The notes: generated by a model from the letters alone, not told the origin. DNA of 36,015 bases from Planctomycetota bacterium (GCA_028278425.1 JANQEJ010000242.1:1-36015); one strand, 5' to 3'; shown: positions 1-8,723, counted from the stretch's first letter. Translations and numbers: made by a program.

Positions 1-2
1 GT

Positions 3-68
3 ACACAGCGACGGCCCGATGTCGTCCGAAACTTCTTCCGCGAGGCCAACGTGCGGTACGCCGCCTGA
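3..68 (+). CDS. Possible 3' end of an upstream gene (partial)
   Basis: An open frame enters from the left edge and ends at a TGA at 66-68; its last residues read DVVRNFFREANVRYAA. The composition (Phe, Asn, Tyr, mixed charge) looks protein-like, and the space before the next ribosome binding site is only about 40 bases, which would suit the end of a preceding plus-strand gene. Only 21 codons are visible, so no family can be named, and it could be chance. Confidence 0.3.
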   Translation, partial: TQRRPDVVRNFFREANVRYAA

Positions 69-121
69 TCGGTCACACCCTTTCTGCCCCCAGTAGTAAC
101 CGACGGGGAGGAGGATCTTCT

Positions 122-2245
122 ATGGAATCCCTTTGGCTCGCTTGGTCCCGATGGAGCATTGCTCTCGCCCTTTCACTCGTCGTCCCTTGCGCTGCTGCCC
201 AGGTGTGGAGCGACGACTCCAAGCTCATTCGGACGAACACCGGTGAGCTTCGCAGACTGGACTTCACAGGTCACGACCTAACGCCCGTTGGTGCGGACGG
301 AGCGGGGCCGCGCATCCTCTATGCACCGGCGGAGGCAGACGATCTCAACTACCGCGCCGAGATCGCCGCGGCGGCTGGTGGCGCGGTCGTCGATTACTTC
401 GACGCCAGGGTGGCCACGCCGAGCCTCGCGCTGCTAGCGTCCTACGACTGCTGTTATACGTGGCCAAACTTCGCTTACTTCGACAACGTTGGCTTCGGGA
501 ACAACCTCGCCGCTGCGTGTGACGCTGGCCTGGACGTGGTGCTCGGTACCTTCTGCACCTACACGTCGGGCAACTTCCTGTCTGGCGCGATCATGACCTC
601 GGCTTACTGCCCGGTCGTCTCGCCGCTTGGGAACAATCACTTCACAGCGAGCAGCTACGTCGGCGACGGCCAGTCATGTATGTACGGCGGCGTCACCACG
701 CTCTCCTGCGTCTTCCGCGACTTCCTCGCCACGCAGGGCAGCGGCGTCGTCGACGGTACATATGCCGACGGCGAGATCTGCGGCGCGATCCGACCGAACC
801 CCGGCGGTGGAGCGGGCGAGGTGGTCTACAACAATGGCGGCGGTGCGTCCCAGCTTGGCTGCCTTGGTGACTGGGCTACATTTGCGGCCCGAAGTTGCAC
901 CTGTAAGGCGGGCTCCGGTGTTTTCGGTGCGTGCACCTTCTTCAACGGGGGTGGCACGAACCCGGTCGGCTACACCTGCACGAATGTGCCTATCGCAGGC
1001 CAAAACTGGCTTACTACCGTGGCCGGGGACCCGGCGGGCGTTGCCACCCTCGTGATCGTCGGAAGCGGCGGCACGACTTCGGGCGCCTTTCTCTTCGGCG
1101 GCGAAGTCCTTGTCGCGGGGCCAACGTTCATTTTTGATCTGGCCTCGGGCGTCAGCCACAACATCGCGATTCCGCCGAGCGTAGGCGGCGCGACGGTCGC
1201 GACGCAGGGCGCGGTCGTCACGACGACTACGGTGATTCTGAGGAACGCGCAGATTGCGACGGTGGGCTCGTCCGCCTGCTGTGATCCCGGACTGCCCTTT
1301 GACCCGGCTCAGCTCTTGGATCCGGCGCTCGTGCCGGAGGCATTGCACCCCTTCAGCATTCAGGACGATCTGTCGCCCATCAGGTTTCCGGACGACGTGA
1401 GCGACATCATCAGCTTCCCGGACGTCTTGGACATCAAGGTTGCGCCACCGGACGATTCGGACTCGCCCTACGTGGGCGGCGTCGACTTCGGTTTGTATTT
1501 CGATCCACTGGCCGGGAAGGCGACTGCTCTGTTCACAGAGGGCGGGCCCTATGTGTTTCAAATCGACACCAGTGCGCCGCCCTTCCAATTCTTCTTTGTC
1601 GCCTACGTCAACACAGCGCCGAACGAGAAGAAGGAGCAGTGCAAGGGCTCAGGCGGATGTCTCCCGAACTTCCCTGACGAGGACGCCTTCGACCTTGTCC
1701 TCGTTGAGGATGCGAACGGCGCGGCGGCGGGCAAGGGTGATCCGCCTCTCGACGACGACGCGGCGGTCTTCGACAACGAGAAGTGCCCGAAAACGGTCGA
1801 GGAGGCTGTGGCGGAGATCCTGGCGGCGGCCGGATGGACACCGGCGAATCCGAACTGCAAGAAGATCAAGCTCGCCATCGTCGGCCACGGCGCCGCCGGC
1901 AACCAGAGCATCGGCGCCGGCAAGTCGATTACCGACCCGAACTGGATCGGAGGCACAGGCGACGGCAAGACGGACACGTTCACAAAGGCCCCGCCTGACG
2001 GCGTCAAGGGATGCATCTCTGAGATGTGGCTCCTAGGTTGCAAGGTCGGCAAGGACGAGTCCGGCACCGGTGGGGTGAACGGCAAGGCGAAGCTCAAAGA
2101 GCTCGCGAACGGACTCAAGACGGGAACCGACAAGGTCAAGATCCACGCCTACGACGCGAGCACCATTCCGCGGGTGAGCAGCAAGCGGAAGAACAAGTTC
2201 ATGATCACAAAAAACGGCCAGGAGGTCATCGTCGAGAGCGATTGA
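122..2245 (+). CDS. Secreted Cys-rich protein with clan CD-like C-terminal region
   Basis: A 707-residue protein starts with a signal peptide (hydrophobic run about residues 10-26, ending PCAAAQ) and has a strong GGGAGG-type ribosome binding site at 105-112. Residues about 55-270 alternate short beta-like strands and Cys-rich loops (motif SYDCCYTWPNFAYFDN, then LDVVLGTF), reminiscent of glutamine-amidotransferase-like folds in secreted proteins; this is only a resemblance. The middle is Gly/Asp-rich. The C-terminal 130 residues contain KIKLAIVGHG (His589-Gly590) and EMWLLGCKVG (Cys640), each after a hydrophobic strand and 51 residues apart, the arrangement seen in caspase-like, CHAT and related clan CD folds. 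It ends 9 bases from the converging sulfatase-like gene. Exported location is likely; function is unknown, and peptidase activity is unproven. Confidence 0.85.
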   Translation: MESLWLAWSRWSIALALSLVVPCAAAQVWSDDSKLIRTNTGELRRLDFTGHDLTPVGADGAGPRILYAPAEADDLNYRAEIAAAAGGAVVDYFDARVATPSLALLASYDCCYTWPNFAYFDNVGFGNNLAAACDAGLDVVLGTFCTYTSGNFLSGAIMTSAYCPVVSPLGNNHFTASSYVGDGQSCMYGGVTTLSCVFRDFLATQGSGVVDGTYADGEICGAIRPNPGGGAGEVVYNNGGGASQLGCLGDWATFAARSCTCKAGSGVFGACTFFNGGGTNPVGYTCTNVPIAGQNWLTTVAGDPAGVATLVIVGSGGTTSGAFLFGGEVLVAGPTFIFDLASGVSHNIAIPPSVGGATVATQGAVVTTTTVILRNAQIATVGSSACCDPGLPFDPAQLLDPALVPEALHPFSIQDDLSPIRFPDDVSDIISFPDVLDIKVAPPDDSDSPYVGGVDFGLYFDPLAGKATALFTEGGPYVFQIDTSAPPFQFFFVAYVNTAPNEKKEQCKGSGGCLPNFPDEDAFDLVLVEDANGAAAGKGDPPLDDDAAVFDNEKCPKTVEEAVAEILAAAGWTPANPNCKKIKLAIVGHGAAGNQSIGAGKSITDPNWIGGTGDGKTDTFTKAPPDGVKGCISEMWLLGCKVGKDESGTGGVNGKAKLKELANGLKTGTDKVKIHAYDASTIPRVSSKRKNKFMITKNGQEVIVESD

Positions 2246-2254
2246 ACGTGACGC

Positions 2255-4432
2255 TTAGTACCCGTACCCGAGTTTCTTCAGCTCGATCGCCTGGCTGGCG
2301 TCGATCGATGCGTCCGAATCCTCCACGCGCACGTCGCCGTACTGTTCCCTCAAGCTCTTGAGCAATCCCGTCATCTGGTTCATCGTTCGGCGCTCCTTGC
2401 GAGAGAACTCGGGATTGCGCTGCTGCGGGTCGACGGACAGGTTGTAGAGCTCGGTTCCGCCCCTCACCCGCGGAGCCGGATAGTAGTAGCGCCCGGCGAT
2501 GAACGCCGACTGACCACTGCGCGCCGCCTGGAGCAGGCCGACCTCCGCGTGGTTGCGCACGGCGTAGATGCGCGAACGCTGCCCCGCGAGCAGCGGCCGG
2601 CCGACGAAGGTCGTGTCGCGGATCTTCGGCTCGAGCTCCGCGGACTGAAGCAACGTCGGCGCGAGGTCGAGCAGCGATACCGGCGTCTCCTTCACCTGAC
2701 CCGCACTCTCGCCTTCGGGCAGCTTCAGGAGCAGCGGGACGTGCAACTGCTCGACGTAGAGCGTGTCCCCGTGGCCGAGCAGGCCGTGCTCGCCGAACTC
2801 CTCGCCGTGGTCGGACGTGACGCAGATCACGGCGGCGTCGAAGAGCCCGCGGTCGCGCAATTCGTCGAAGAACTCGCCGAGCTTCGCGTCGGTGTAGCGG
2901 ATCTCCTCGTCGTAGAGCTCGCTCAAGGTCGCGACGATCTCGTCGGGAATCTTCTGCCCGCCGGCCGCCAGCGGATAGAAGTTGTGCGGCTCCGCCGTTT
3001 GCCCCTTCAGGCCGTTCGGGTGGCGCCGCTCGACGGCGGCGGCGGCTTCCTCCGGCGGCTCGTAGGGCGCGTGAACCTCGTAGGTGTGCAGGAGCAGGAA
3101 CCACGGTCCGGTCCCGGCCTTGTCGAGGAACGCGCGACCGCGCTCGAGGACGGCCTCGACGCCTCCGCCGGTGGCGTCGAAGTGCATGAAACCGCGGTCG
3201 AGCCCGAACGAGGGCGCGACGAAGCCGCCGCCAGTGAAGGCCGCGGTGCGGTACCCCTCCTCGCGGTAGGCCTCCGCGAGCGTCGTCAGCCCGCGCCCGA
3301 GGCGCTTGTCGTTGAGCCACGCCTGGTGCTGCGCGCCGTGGTTGGACGTCAGCATCGTCGCCACCGAGGGCAGCGTCCACGACGACGTCGCCCAGGCCTG
3401 GTCGAAGCGGATGGACTCGTTCGCGAAGGCGTCCAGCGCGGGCGTGAGGTTCTCGCGGTTGCCGTGAACGCCGAGGCGGTCGGCGCGCAGCGTGTCGACG
3501 ATCACGAGCAGCACGTTCGGATGGTCGCGCCAGGTGCGCCCGCGCACCCAGAACGGGCCCTCCAGAAAGGCCACGGTGCCCGGCTCGCCGCGGACCTCGA
3601 ACTCGAGGATCCGCTCGGTCAACGACTCCTCGAGCGGCGTGCGCTCGTCCCCGAACGCGCCGATGGCCGTCGGCAGGCCGTCGATCGACACGCGCTGCCG
3701 CGCGATCTCCTCGCCGTCGATGCTCAGCACGACCTCCGGTCCGTCGTCGAGGGCGTCGGGATCGACGCTCTGGGGCGAGAGCGCCGAGAACGCGCCCTCG
3801 AGCCACCCGTCGGGCAGCGGCGGCAGCTTCATGACGAGCTTCGACCCGGTCGCCACCGCGATGCTCTCGACGCTCGTGTTGTCGCGCGCACGCCGCAGCG
3901 TGTGCACGTCCTCGTACGCGAAGCCGGCCGCCAGCGCGGTGTCCGCGAGCAGCGCCGCGTACACAGGATACTGCAGCGTGATCGTCTCCGGCAGCGTCTC
4001 GCCGACCGGATGAACGATGGCAAGCTCGCTCCCGTGAACCCAAAAACCGCTCGTCTGCTCCGCCGTGGGCTCCATGCCGGCGACGTAGCGCGGAATCGGG
4101 AGGCCAACGAGAACGGGCTGCGCCGACGCGCCCGCGTGAGTGTCCGCCACCGGAAGCGGCAGCGGGAATCGGACGAGCCGCAGCCCGCTCGCCTCGCCGG
4201 ACACGCCGCTCGTGGAGCTCACCTCGACGACGAGCCCCGCGAGTCCTTCGCGCAACCACTCCACTCCGGTCACGCTCGGCAGCACGGGAAGGGGCATCTC
4301 CACCTCGACGAGCGCCGGGCGGTCTACGAGCGGGAGCACGGCGGCCTGGAACTCGGGCTCGCGGTCGGAACAGCTCGCGACCGCGGCGCCTAGGAACGCG
4401 ACGAGTGCTCGCGGACGAAGCGACATCGGCAT
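2255..4432 (-). CDS. Sulfatase/alkaline phosphatase superfamily lipoprotein
   Basis: This 725-residue protein begins with a short signal sequence and lipobox VASC (Cys21), so it is probably lipid-anchored and exported. Residues about 25-300 form an N-terminal beta-rich region of unknown role. The sulfatase domain follows: NVLLVIVDTLRADRLG holds the first metal ligand (Asp313), WTLPS carries the nucleophile position, and SDHGEEFGEHG near residue 540 holds the later Asp-His metal ligands. The position that is Cys or Ser in activated sulfatases is Thr353 here. Thr is the nucleophile of LtaS-type phosphotransferases in the same superfamily, so ester hydrolysis or group transfer other than sulfate release is possible. 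Start codons at 4432 and 4426 are both usable. The gene converges with the secreted protein on its left and diverges from the small acidic gene on its right. Confidence 0.9.
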   Translation of the reverse strand: MPMSLRPRALVAFLGAAVASCSDREPEFQAAVLPLVDRPALVEVEMPLPVLPSVTGVEWLREGLAGLVVEVSSTSGVSGEASGLRLVRFPLPLPVADTHAGASAQPVLVGLPIPRYVAGMEPTAEQTSGFWVHGSELAIVHPVGETLPETITLQYPVYAALLADTALAAGFAYEDVHTLRRARDNTSVESIAVATGSKLVMKLPPLPDGWLEGAFSALSPQSVDPDALDDGPEVVLSIDGEEIARQRVSIDGLPTAIGAFGDERTPLEESLTERILEFEVRGEPGTVAFLEGPFWVRGRTWRDHPNVLLVIVDTLRADRLGVHGNRENLTPALDAFANESIRFDQAWATSSWTLPSVATMLTSNHGAQHQAWLNDKRLGRGLTTLAEAYREEGYRTAAFTGGGFVAPSFGLDRGFMHFDATGGGVEAVLERGRAFLDKAGTGPWFLLLHTYEVHAPYEPPEEAAAAVERRHPNGLKGQTAEPHNFYPLAAGGQKIPDEIVATLSELYDEEIRYTDAKLGEFFDELRDRGLFDAAVICVTSDHGEEFGEHGLLGHGDTLYVEQLHVPLLLKLPEGESAGQVKETPVSLLDLAPTLLQSAELEPKIRDTTFVGRPLLAGQRSRIYAVRNHAEVGLLQAARSGQSAFIAGRYYYPAPRVRGGTELYNLSVDPQQRNPEFSRKERRTMNQMTGLLKSLREQYGDVRVEDSDASIDASQAIELKKLGYGY

Positions 4433-4473
4433 CTTTCTACCATCTCGTCGACGCGTTGCTCTACGATGGCGCC

Positions 4474-4710
4474 ATGGCCAACTACGAAGTCGTCGAGTAC
4501 TTCATCAAGCCGGTGGATGGGGACGACCAGATCGAGCTCGTGATTCACGCCTCCGACGGCAGCAAATGGGAGTATGGCATCCCGTTCAGCCGCTCCACCG
4601 GTCGTTACATGTTTGAGGAAATCGACGTGCTCGAGATGGATTTCGGCGAGGATTTCAGCGAGGAAGTCGCGGGGAAGCTCGACGAGCTCGTGGCCAAGCT
4701 GACCGGCTGA
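4474..4710 (+). CDS. Small acidic hypothetical protein (78 aa)
   Basis: The protein starts MANYEVVEYFIKP and is strongly acidic, with a predicted amphipathic helix at the end (EEVAGKLDELVAKLTG). An in-frame start at 4405 exists, but that extension would overlap the divergent sulfatase-like gene; ATG 4474 gives a compact protein. No signal peptide or membrane segment is visible, so it is probably cytosolic. No ribosome binding site is seen, while TACGAT (4463-4468) lies 5 bases before the ATG, which would suit a leaderless transcript. It ends 6 bases before the converging TPR lipoprotein gene. I do not recognise the family. Confidence 0.7.
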   Translation: MANYEVVEYFIKPVDGDDQIELVIHASDGSKWEYGIPFSRSTGRYMFEEIDVLEMDFGEDFSEEVAGKLDELVAKLTG

Positions 4711-4716
4711 CGGGGA

Positions 4717-5286
4717 TCATTCGGAGGCCGCTTCGCGGCCGTAGCGGGCCGCCAGATCGTCGTCGCCGTTGCGCCGTTCGACCTCGGCGAGGAGCAACAG
4801 GAGCTCGCGGTCGCGCGCCCCGAGCTCGAGCGCGACCCGCAGCGCCTGCGCCGCGCCGTTCGTCAGACCGAGGGCGTGGCGCACGTAGCCGAGGGCCCAC
4901 CAGGTGAACGGGCAGGTCGGGTCCGATCCCGACGCGCGCTCCAGCTCGAGCTCCGCGGCCCGCAGGAAGTTCAACTCCGCCAGAATCGTCCCGCGAGCCC
5001 TGAGCAGGCTCGGCTCGGCCGGCGACTCCAAGAGCGCCTCGTCGAGGATCTCGATCGCCCCCTCGAGGTCTTCGCAACAGACGTAGTCGTGCGCCCGATC
5101 CAGCGCCTCCCAGGCGTCGCCGGTCGCGCCGCGGGCGACCCATTCGCCCCACAGCTCGACCGGCCCGTCCTGGGCGAAGAGCCCCTGGCCGTCGGCGACC
5201 AGATCCACCGGCGGCGGCTCGGCCGGCCGCCCCGCGCAGCCGGCACCCAGCGCCCATAGGATTGGAAGAAGAACTCGCGGACCCAC
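4717..5286 (-). CDS. TPR-repeat lipoprotein
   Basis: A GTG-initiated protein of 189 residues with a very short signal peptide and lipobox LGAGC (Cys17). From about residue 60 onward it consists of helix pairs with TPR-like spacing: AHDYVCCEDLEGAIEILDEAL, then LRARGTILAELNFLRAAELE, then FTWWALGYVRHALGLTNGAA, then a final repeat ending DLAARYGREA. TPR lipoproteins usually act as periplasmic or outer-membrane scaffolds for protein complexes; the partner is not evident here. It is transcribed divergently from the HAD gene, with only 36 bases between the start codons, so the two promoters must overlap or share that space. Confidence 0.8.
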   Translation of the reverse strand: MGPRVLLPILWALGAGCAGRPAEPPPVDLVADGQGLFAQDGPVELWGEWVARGATGDAWEALDRAHDYVCCEDLEGAIEILDEALLESPAEPSLLRARGTILAELNFLRAAELELERASGSDPTCPFTWWALGYVRHALGLTNGAAQALRVALELGARDRELLLLLAEVERRNGDDDLAARYGREAASE

Positions 5287-5322
5287 CTGTATTCTTAGGA
5301 TCGGACGCTGCGATCTTCGTTC

Positions 5323-6030
5323 ATGAGTCTTCGTGCGGTCTTCCTCGACGTCGGCGACACCCTGCTCTATGAGCAGCCCTCACGCTCCGCGATCTACGCC
5401 TCCGCGGCGCGCGATCGCGGGGTAGAGGTCGACGCCGGCGCGATGCTCGAGCTGATGCGGCGCGCCAACCGCGAGCTCCCGCGCGAGATCGACGGCGCGT
5501 TTCGATACACGGACACCTGGTTCCACGCGTTCATCCGAAAAATCTTCCACGTGGACCTAGGTCTGCGCGAAGCCGAGGTCACGCCGATCATCGACGAGCT
5601 CTTCGCCCGCTTCGAGAACCCGCGGACGTTCCGGCTGTTCCCCGGCGTCCCGGAGCTTCTCGCCGCGTGCCGCGAGAACGGCCTCGTGCTCGGCGTCGTC
5701 TCCAACTGGAGCGCGCGCCTGCCGCGGCTGCTCGCCGCGCTGGAGCTCGACACGCGCTTCGACTTCGTGCTCTGCTCGGCCATCGAGGGAGCGGAGAAGC
5801 CCGAGCGCGCCTTCTTCGAGGCCGCCCTGGCGCGCGCGGGCGTCGCCGCCGAGCACGCCCTGCACGCGGGTGACCACCCGGAGAAGGACGGGTACGGAGC
5901 CCGGCGGGCGGGGATCGAGGCGGTCCTCGTGGACCACCGCGAGCGGCTCTCCGGGGAGGCCGCCGACGCCTTCCCGCGCGTCGGCGGGCTTCCGGAGCTC
6001 ACCGACCTTATCCTCTCCCGGCTCCCATGA
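5323..6030 (+). CDS. HAD-superfamily hydrolase (HAD-IA type)
   Basis: This 235-residue protein has the four HAD motifs: FLDVGDTL (nucleophile Asp9), VVSNWS (Ser127-Asn128), GAEKPER (Lys159) and HAGDHPEKDG (Asp184 and Asp189). A helical cap lies between motifs I and II (about residues 15-95), as in the dehalogenase/phosphoglycolate phosphatase class. In motif I the usual Asp two residues after the nucleophile is Gly11, with Asp12 one place later, a DxGDTL variant seen in several HAD-IA enzymes; substrate cannot be inferred. It is the first gene of a plus-strand cluster, and its TGA overlaps the ATG of the MoxR gene (ATGA, 6027-6030), indicating translational coupling. Confidence 0.88.
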   Translation: MSLRAVFLDVGDTLLYEQPSRSAIYASAARDRGVEVDAGAMLELMRRANRELPREIDGAFRYTDTWFHAFIRKIFHVDLGLREAEVTPIIDELFARFENPRTFRLFPGVPELLAACRENGLVLGVVSNWSARLPRLLAALELDTRFDFVLCSAIEGAEKPERAFFEAALARAGVAAEHALHAGDHPEKDGYGARRAGIEAVLVDHRERLSGEAADAFPRVGGLPELTDLILSRLP

Positions 6031-7028
6031 CCGAGACTCACCCCGAGCAGGACATTCGCGCGCGACTAGAGCGCGTCCGCGACGGCGTGGCCGCGCTGCG
6101 CGAGCGCGTGGCGGCGACGTTCCTCGGCCACGACGACGTGGTCGACCTCCTGCTCTATTGCATCCTGGCGGACGGGCACGCGCTCCTGGAGGGCGCGCCG
6201 GGACTCGGAAAGACGACGCTGGTCAAGAGCCTCGCGAGCGCCCTCGGCCTCACCTTCCACCGGGTGCAGTTCACGCCGGATCTGATGCCCGGCGACATCC
6301 TCGGCATGCGGATCCTCGAGGAGGACCCGTCCGGCGGGCGGAGCTTTCGCTTCGAGCCCGGGCCGATCTTCACGCACCTCCTGCTCGCCGACGAGATCAA
6401 CCGCGCGACGCCGCGCACGCAGTCGGCGCTGCTCGAGGCGATGCAGGAGCGGCAGGTGACGATGTTCGGCGAGACGCGCAAGCTCGACGATCCGTTCTTC
6501 GTCATCGCGACGCAGAACCCGATCGAGCTCGAGGCCACCTATCCGTTGCCGGAGGCGCAGCTCGACCGGTTCCTCTGCAAGATCGAGCTCGCCGCGCCGA
6601 CGGAGGCCGAGCTCGTCGCCATCCTCGACGCGACGACGGGAACCAAGGCCGCCGAGGAAGGACCGGCGATCCCGCTCGAGACGGTGCGCGACGTCCGCTC
6701 CCTGGTGCGCGAGCTTCCGGCGTCGAGCGACGTGACGCGCTTCGCGGCGCGCATCGTGCTCGCCACCGATCCCGACGGCGAGAGCGCCTCCGACGACATC
6801 CGCCGCCACCTGCGTTTCGGCGCGAGCCCCCGCGGCGGACAGGCGCTGCTCCTGCTCGGCAAGGCGCGCGCGCTCCTGCGCGGCCACCCGTGGGTCTCGG
6901 AGGACGACGTGGTCGCGGTCTCCGCGCCGGCGCTGCGCCACCGCGTCGTCTTCAGCTACGAGGGCGAGGCGAGCGGCGTCCATCCCGACGCGCTGATCGA
7001 GCAGGCGGTCGCCGCGGCCCGGACGTGA
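6027..7028 (+). CDS. MoxR-family AAA+ ATPase
   Basis: A 333-residue cytosolic AAA+ ATPase. Walker A is GAPGLGKT (residues 56-63, Lys62), Walker B is LLLADE (Asp122-Glu123) followed by the MoxR-typical INRATPRTQSALLEAM, and sensor 1 is ATQNP (Asn164). A lid domain occupies about residues 225-333. Length and motifs match MoxR/RavA-type chaperone ATPases, which remodel or mature partner proteins and normally sit beside genes for DUF58 and von Willebrand A proteins. Neither is here: the gene overlaps the HAD gene upstream by 4 bases and is followed after 7 bases by the NAD synthetase glutaminase gene. Its client is therefore unclear, and the partners may lie elsewhere. Confidence 0.93.
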   Translation: MTETHPEQDIRARLERVRDGVAALRERVAATFLGHDDVVDLLLYCILADGHALLEGAPGLGKTTLVKSLASALGLTFHRVQFTPDLMPGDILGMRILEEDPSGGRSFRFEPGPIFTHLLLADEINRATPRTQSALLEAMQERQVTMFGETRKLDDPFFVIATQNPIELEATYPLPEAQLDRFLCKIELAAPTEAELVAILDATTGTKAAEEGPAIPLETVRDVRSLVRELPASSDVTRFAARIVLATDPDGESASDDIRRHLRFGASPRGGQALLLLGKARALLRGHPWVSEDDVVAVSAPALRHRVVFSYEGEASGVHPDALIEQAVAAART

Positions 7029-7035
7029 GGAAGCA

Positions 7036-7905
7036 ATGATGGACTGCCGCGTCGTTCTAGCCCAGACCAACCCGCGCCTCGGCGACCTCCACGCCAACTT
7101 GCGCGAACACGTGGAGCGCATCGACGCCCTAGCGGATCGGGCCGACCTGATCGTCTTCCCCGAGCTGTCGCTGACCGGCTACTTCCTGAAGGACCAGGTG
7201 TTCGAGCTCGGCCTCGAGCGCGAGTCGCCCGAGGTCGCGCAGCTCGTCGAGCTCTCCGGGCGAGTCTCGGTCGCCTTCGGATTCGTCGAACGAACCCCCG
7301 AGGGGCGGCTGTACAACGCGCTCGCCTTCGTCGAGGACGGCGAGCTCAAGGACGTGCACAGAAAGGTCCATCTCGTGTCGTACGGCCTCTTCGACGAGGC
7401 GCGCGACTTCTCGGCCGGCGAGGAGTTCCGCGTCATCGCGAGCCGCCACGGCCGCTTCGGGCCGCTGATCTGCGAGGACGTCTGGCACACGCCGAGCGCC
7501 TACTCCCACTTCCTGAACGACGCGGACGCGATGCTCGTGGCGAGCGCGTCGCCGGCGCGCGGCGTCGAGGCGCCCGGACCCGGGCTGGCGTCGCAGCGCA
7601 CCTGGGACACGCTGCTGGGCGCGACGGCGATGTTCTATCGCACCTACGTCCTCTACGCGTCGCGCGTCGGTTGGGAGGACGGCATCGGCTTCACCGGCGG
7701 CTCGTGCGTGATCGATCCCAGCGGCAACAAGACCGCGGCGCTCGAGGCGCTCGATCCGGGCGAGCTCGAAGCCCGCATCACCTCCGCCGTCCTGCACCGC
7801 GCGCGCAACGAGACGCCGCTGCGGCGCGACGAGAAGCCGGGGATCCTCCTCGCCGAGCTCGTCAAGCACGTCCCGCTTGCGAAGCCGGACGAGGACTCGA
7901 CGTGA
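7036..7905 (+). CDS. Glutaminase (nitrilase-fold) subunit of NAD+ synthetase
   Basis: A carbon-nitrogen hydrolase of 288-289 residues with the nitrilase triad Glu43 (FPELSLTGY), Lys110 (HRKVHL) and Cys146 (LICEDVWH), numbered from the first Met. In glutamine-dependent NAD+ synthetases this domain releases ammonia from glutamine for the synthetase active site, normally as the N-terminal part of one polypeptide. Here it is a separate gene whose TGA overlaps the GTG of the synthetase gene (7902-7905). Two adjacent ATGs exist (7036 and 7039); the GAGGAAG at 7027-7033 is better spaced from 7039, so 7039 may be the true start. The assignment rests on fold motifs plus position; an independent amidase is less likely. 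Confidence 0.87.
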   Translation: MMDCRVVLAQTNPRLGDLHANLREHVERIDALADRADLIVFPELSLTGYFLKDQVFELGLERESPEVAQLVELSGRVSVAFGFVERTPEGRLYNALAFVEDGELKDVHRKVHLVSYGLFDEARDFSAGEEFRVIASRHGRFGPLICEDVWHTPSAYSHFLNDADAMLVASASPARGVEAPGPGLASQRTWDTLLGATAMFYRTYVLYASRVGWEDGIGFTGGSCVIDPSGNKTAALEALDPGELEARITSAVLHRARNETPLRRDEKPGILLAELVKHVPLAKPDEDST

Positions 7906-8723
7906 ACGAGCTCGACGTCCAGCCGGACCTCGTCGCCGAGATGCTCGAGAGCTTCCTGCGCGAGGAGCTCGCGAGCGCCGGCTTCTCGCGCGCGCTCGTC
8001 GGCCTCTCCGGCGGGGTCGACTCGGCGGTCACCGCGGCCCTGGCCGCGCGCGCCTGCGGGCCGGAGGAGGTCCTTTGCGTGCTCATGCCGTACCGGACGT
8101 CCAGCCCCGACAGCGAGGCGCACGCGCGTCTCGTCGCCGAATCGCTCGGCACGGCGACGCGCAAGATCGACATCTCGCGCATGGCGGACGGGCTCCTGGA
8201 ACAGGAGTGCGTCCAGGACCCGATGCGCCGCGGCAACGTGATGGCGCGCTGCCGCATGATCGTGCTGTACGACCAGTCGGTCGAGTGGAAGGGGCTCGTG
8301 CTCGGAACGAGCAACAAGACCGAGATGCTCCTCGGCTACTCGACGCAGTTCGGCGACTCCGCGCACGCGATCAACCCGCTGGGCGATCTCTACAAGCACC
8401 AGATCTACCAGCTCGCGCGCTACCTCGGGCTGCCGGCCGAGGTGATCGACAAGGCGCCCTCGGCCGATCTCGTCGAGGGCCAGACCGACGAGGACGAGCT
8501 CGGCTTCACGTACGCGGACGCCGACCGGCTGCTCTTCCACATGGTCGACCAGCGCTACCGCGAAGCCGAGCTGATCGAGGCCGGGTTCGACCCCGATCTG
8601 GTGCGCCGCGTCGCGGCCCGGGTGGTGGGGAACCAGTACAAGCGCGTGACGCCGCCGATCGCGAAACTCTCCCGGCGGACGATCAATCACGACTTCCGGT
8701 ACCTGCGGGACTGGAAGAAGTAG
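7902..8723 (+). CDS. nadE: NAD+ synthetase, synthetase domain only
   Basis: A 273-residue protein of the N-type ATP pyrophosphatase family. SGGVDS (residues 36-41) is the ATP pyrophosphate loop; LVLGTSNKTEMLLGYST and GDSAHAINPLGDLYKHQIYQ are characteristic NadE segments. It adenylates deamido-NAD+ and aminates it to NAD+, the last step of NAD synthesis. The open frame extends far upstream inside the glutaminase gene, but the GTG at 7902 gives the length of an ammonia-type NadE and a 4-base stop-start overlap. Together the two products total about 562 residues, the size of the fused bacterial enzyme, so they probably form one complex made from a split gene. Confidence 0.93.
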   Translation: MNELDVQPDLVAEMLESFLREELASAGFSRALVGLSGGVDSAVTAALAARACGPEEVLCVLMPYRTSSPDSEAHARLVAESLGTATRKIDISRMADGLLEQECVQDPMRRGNVMARCRMIVLYDQSVEWKGLVLGTSNKTEMLLGYSTQFGDSAHAINPLGDLYKHQIYQLARYLGLPAEVIDKAPSADLVEGQTDEDELGFTYADADRLLFHMVDQRYREAELIEAGFDPDLVRRVAARVVGNQYKRVTPPIAKLSRRTINHDFRYLRDWKK

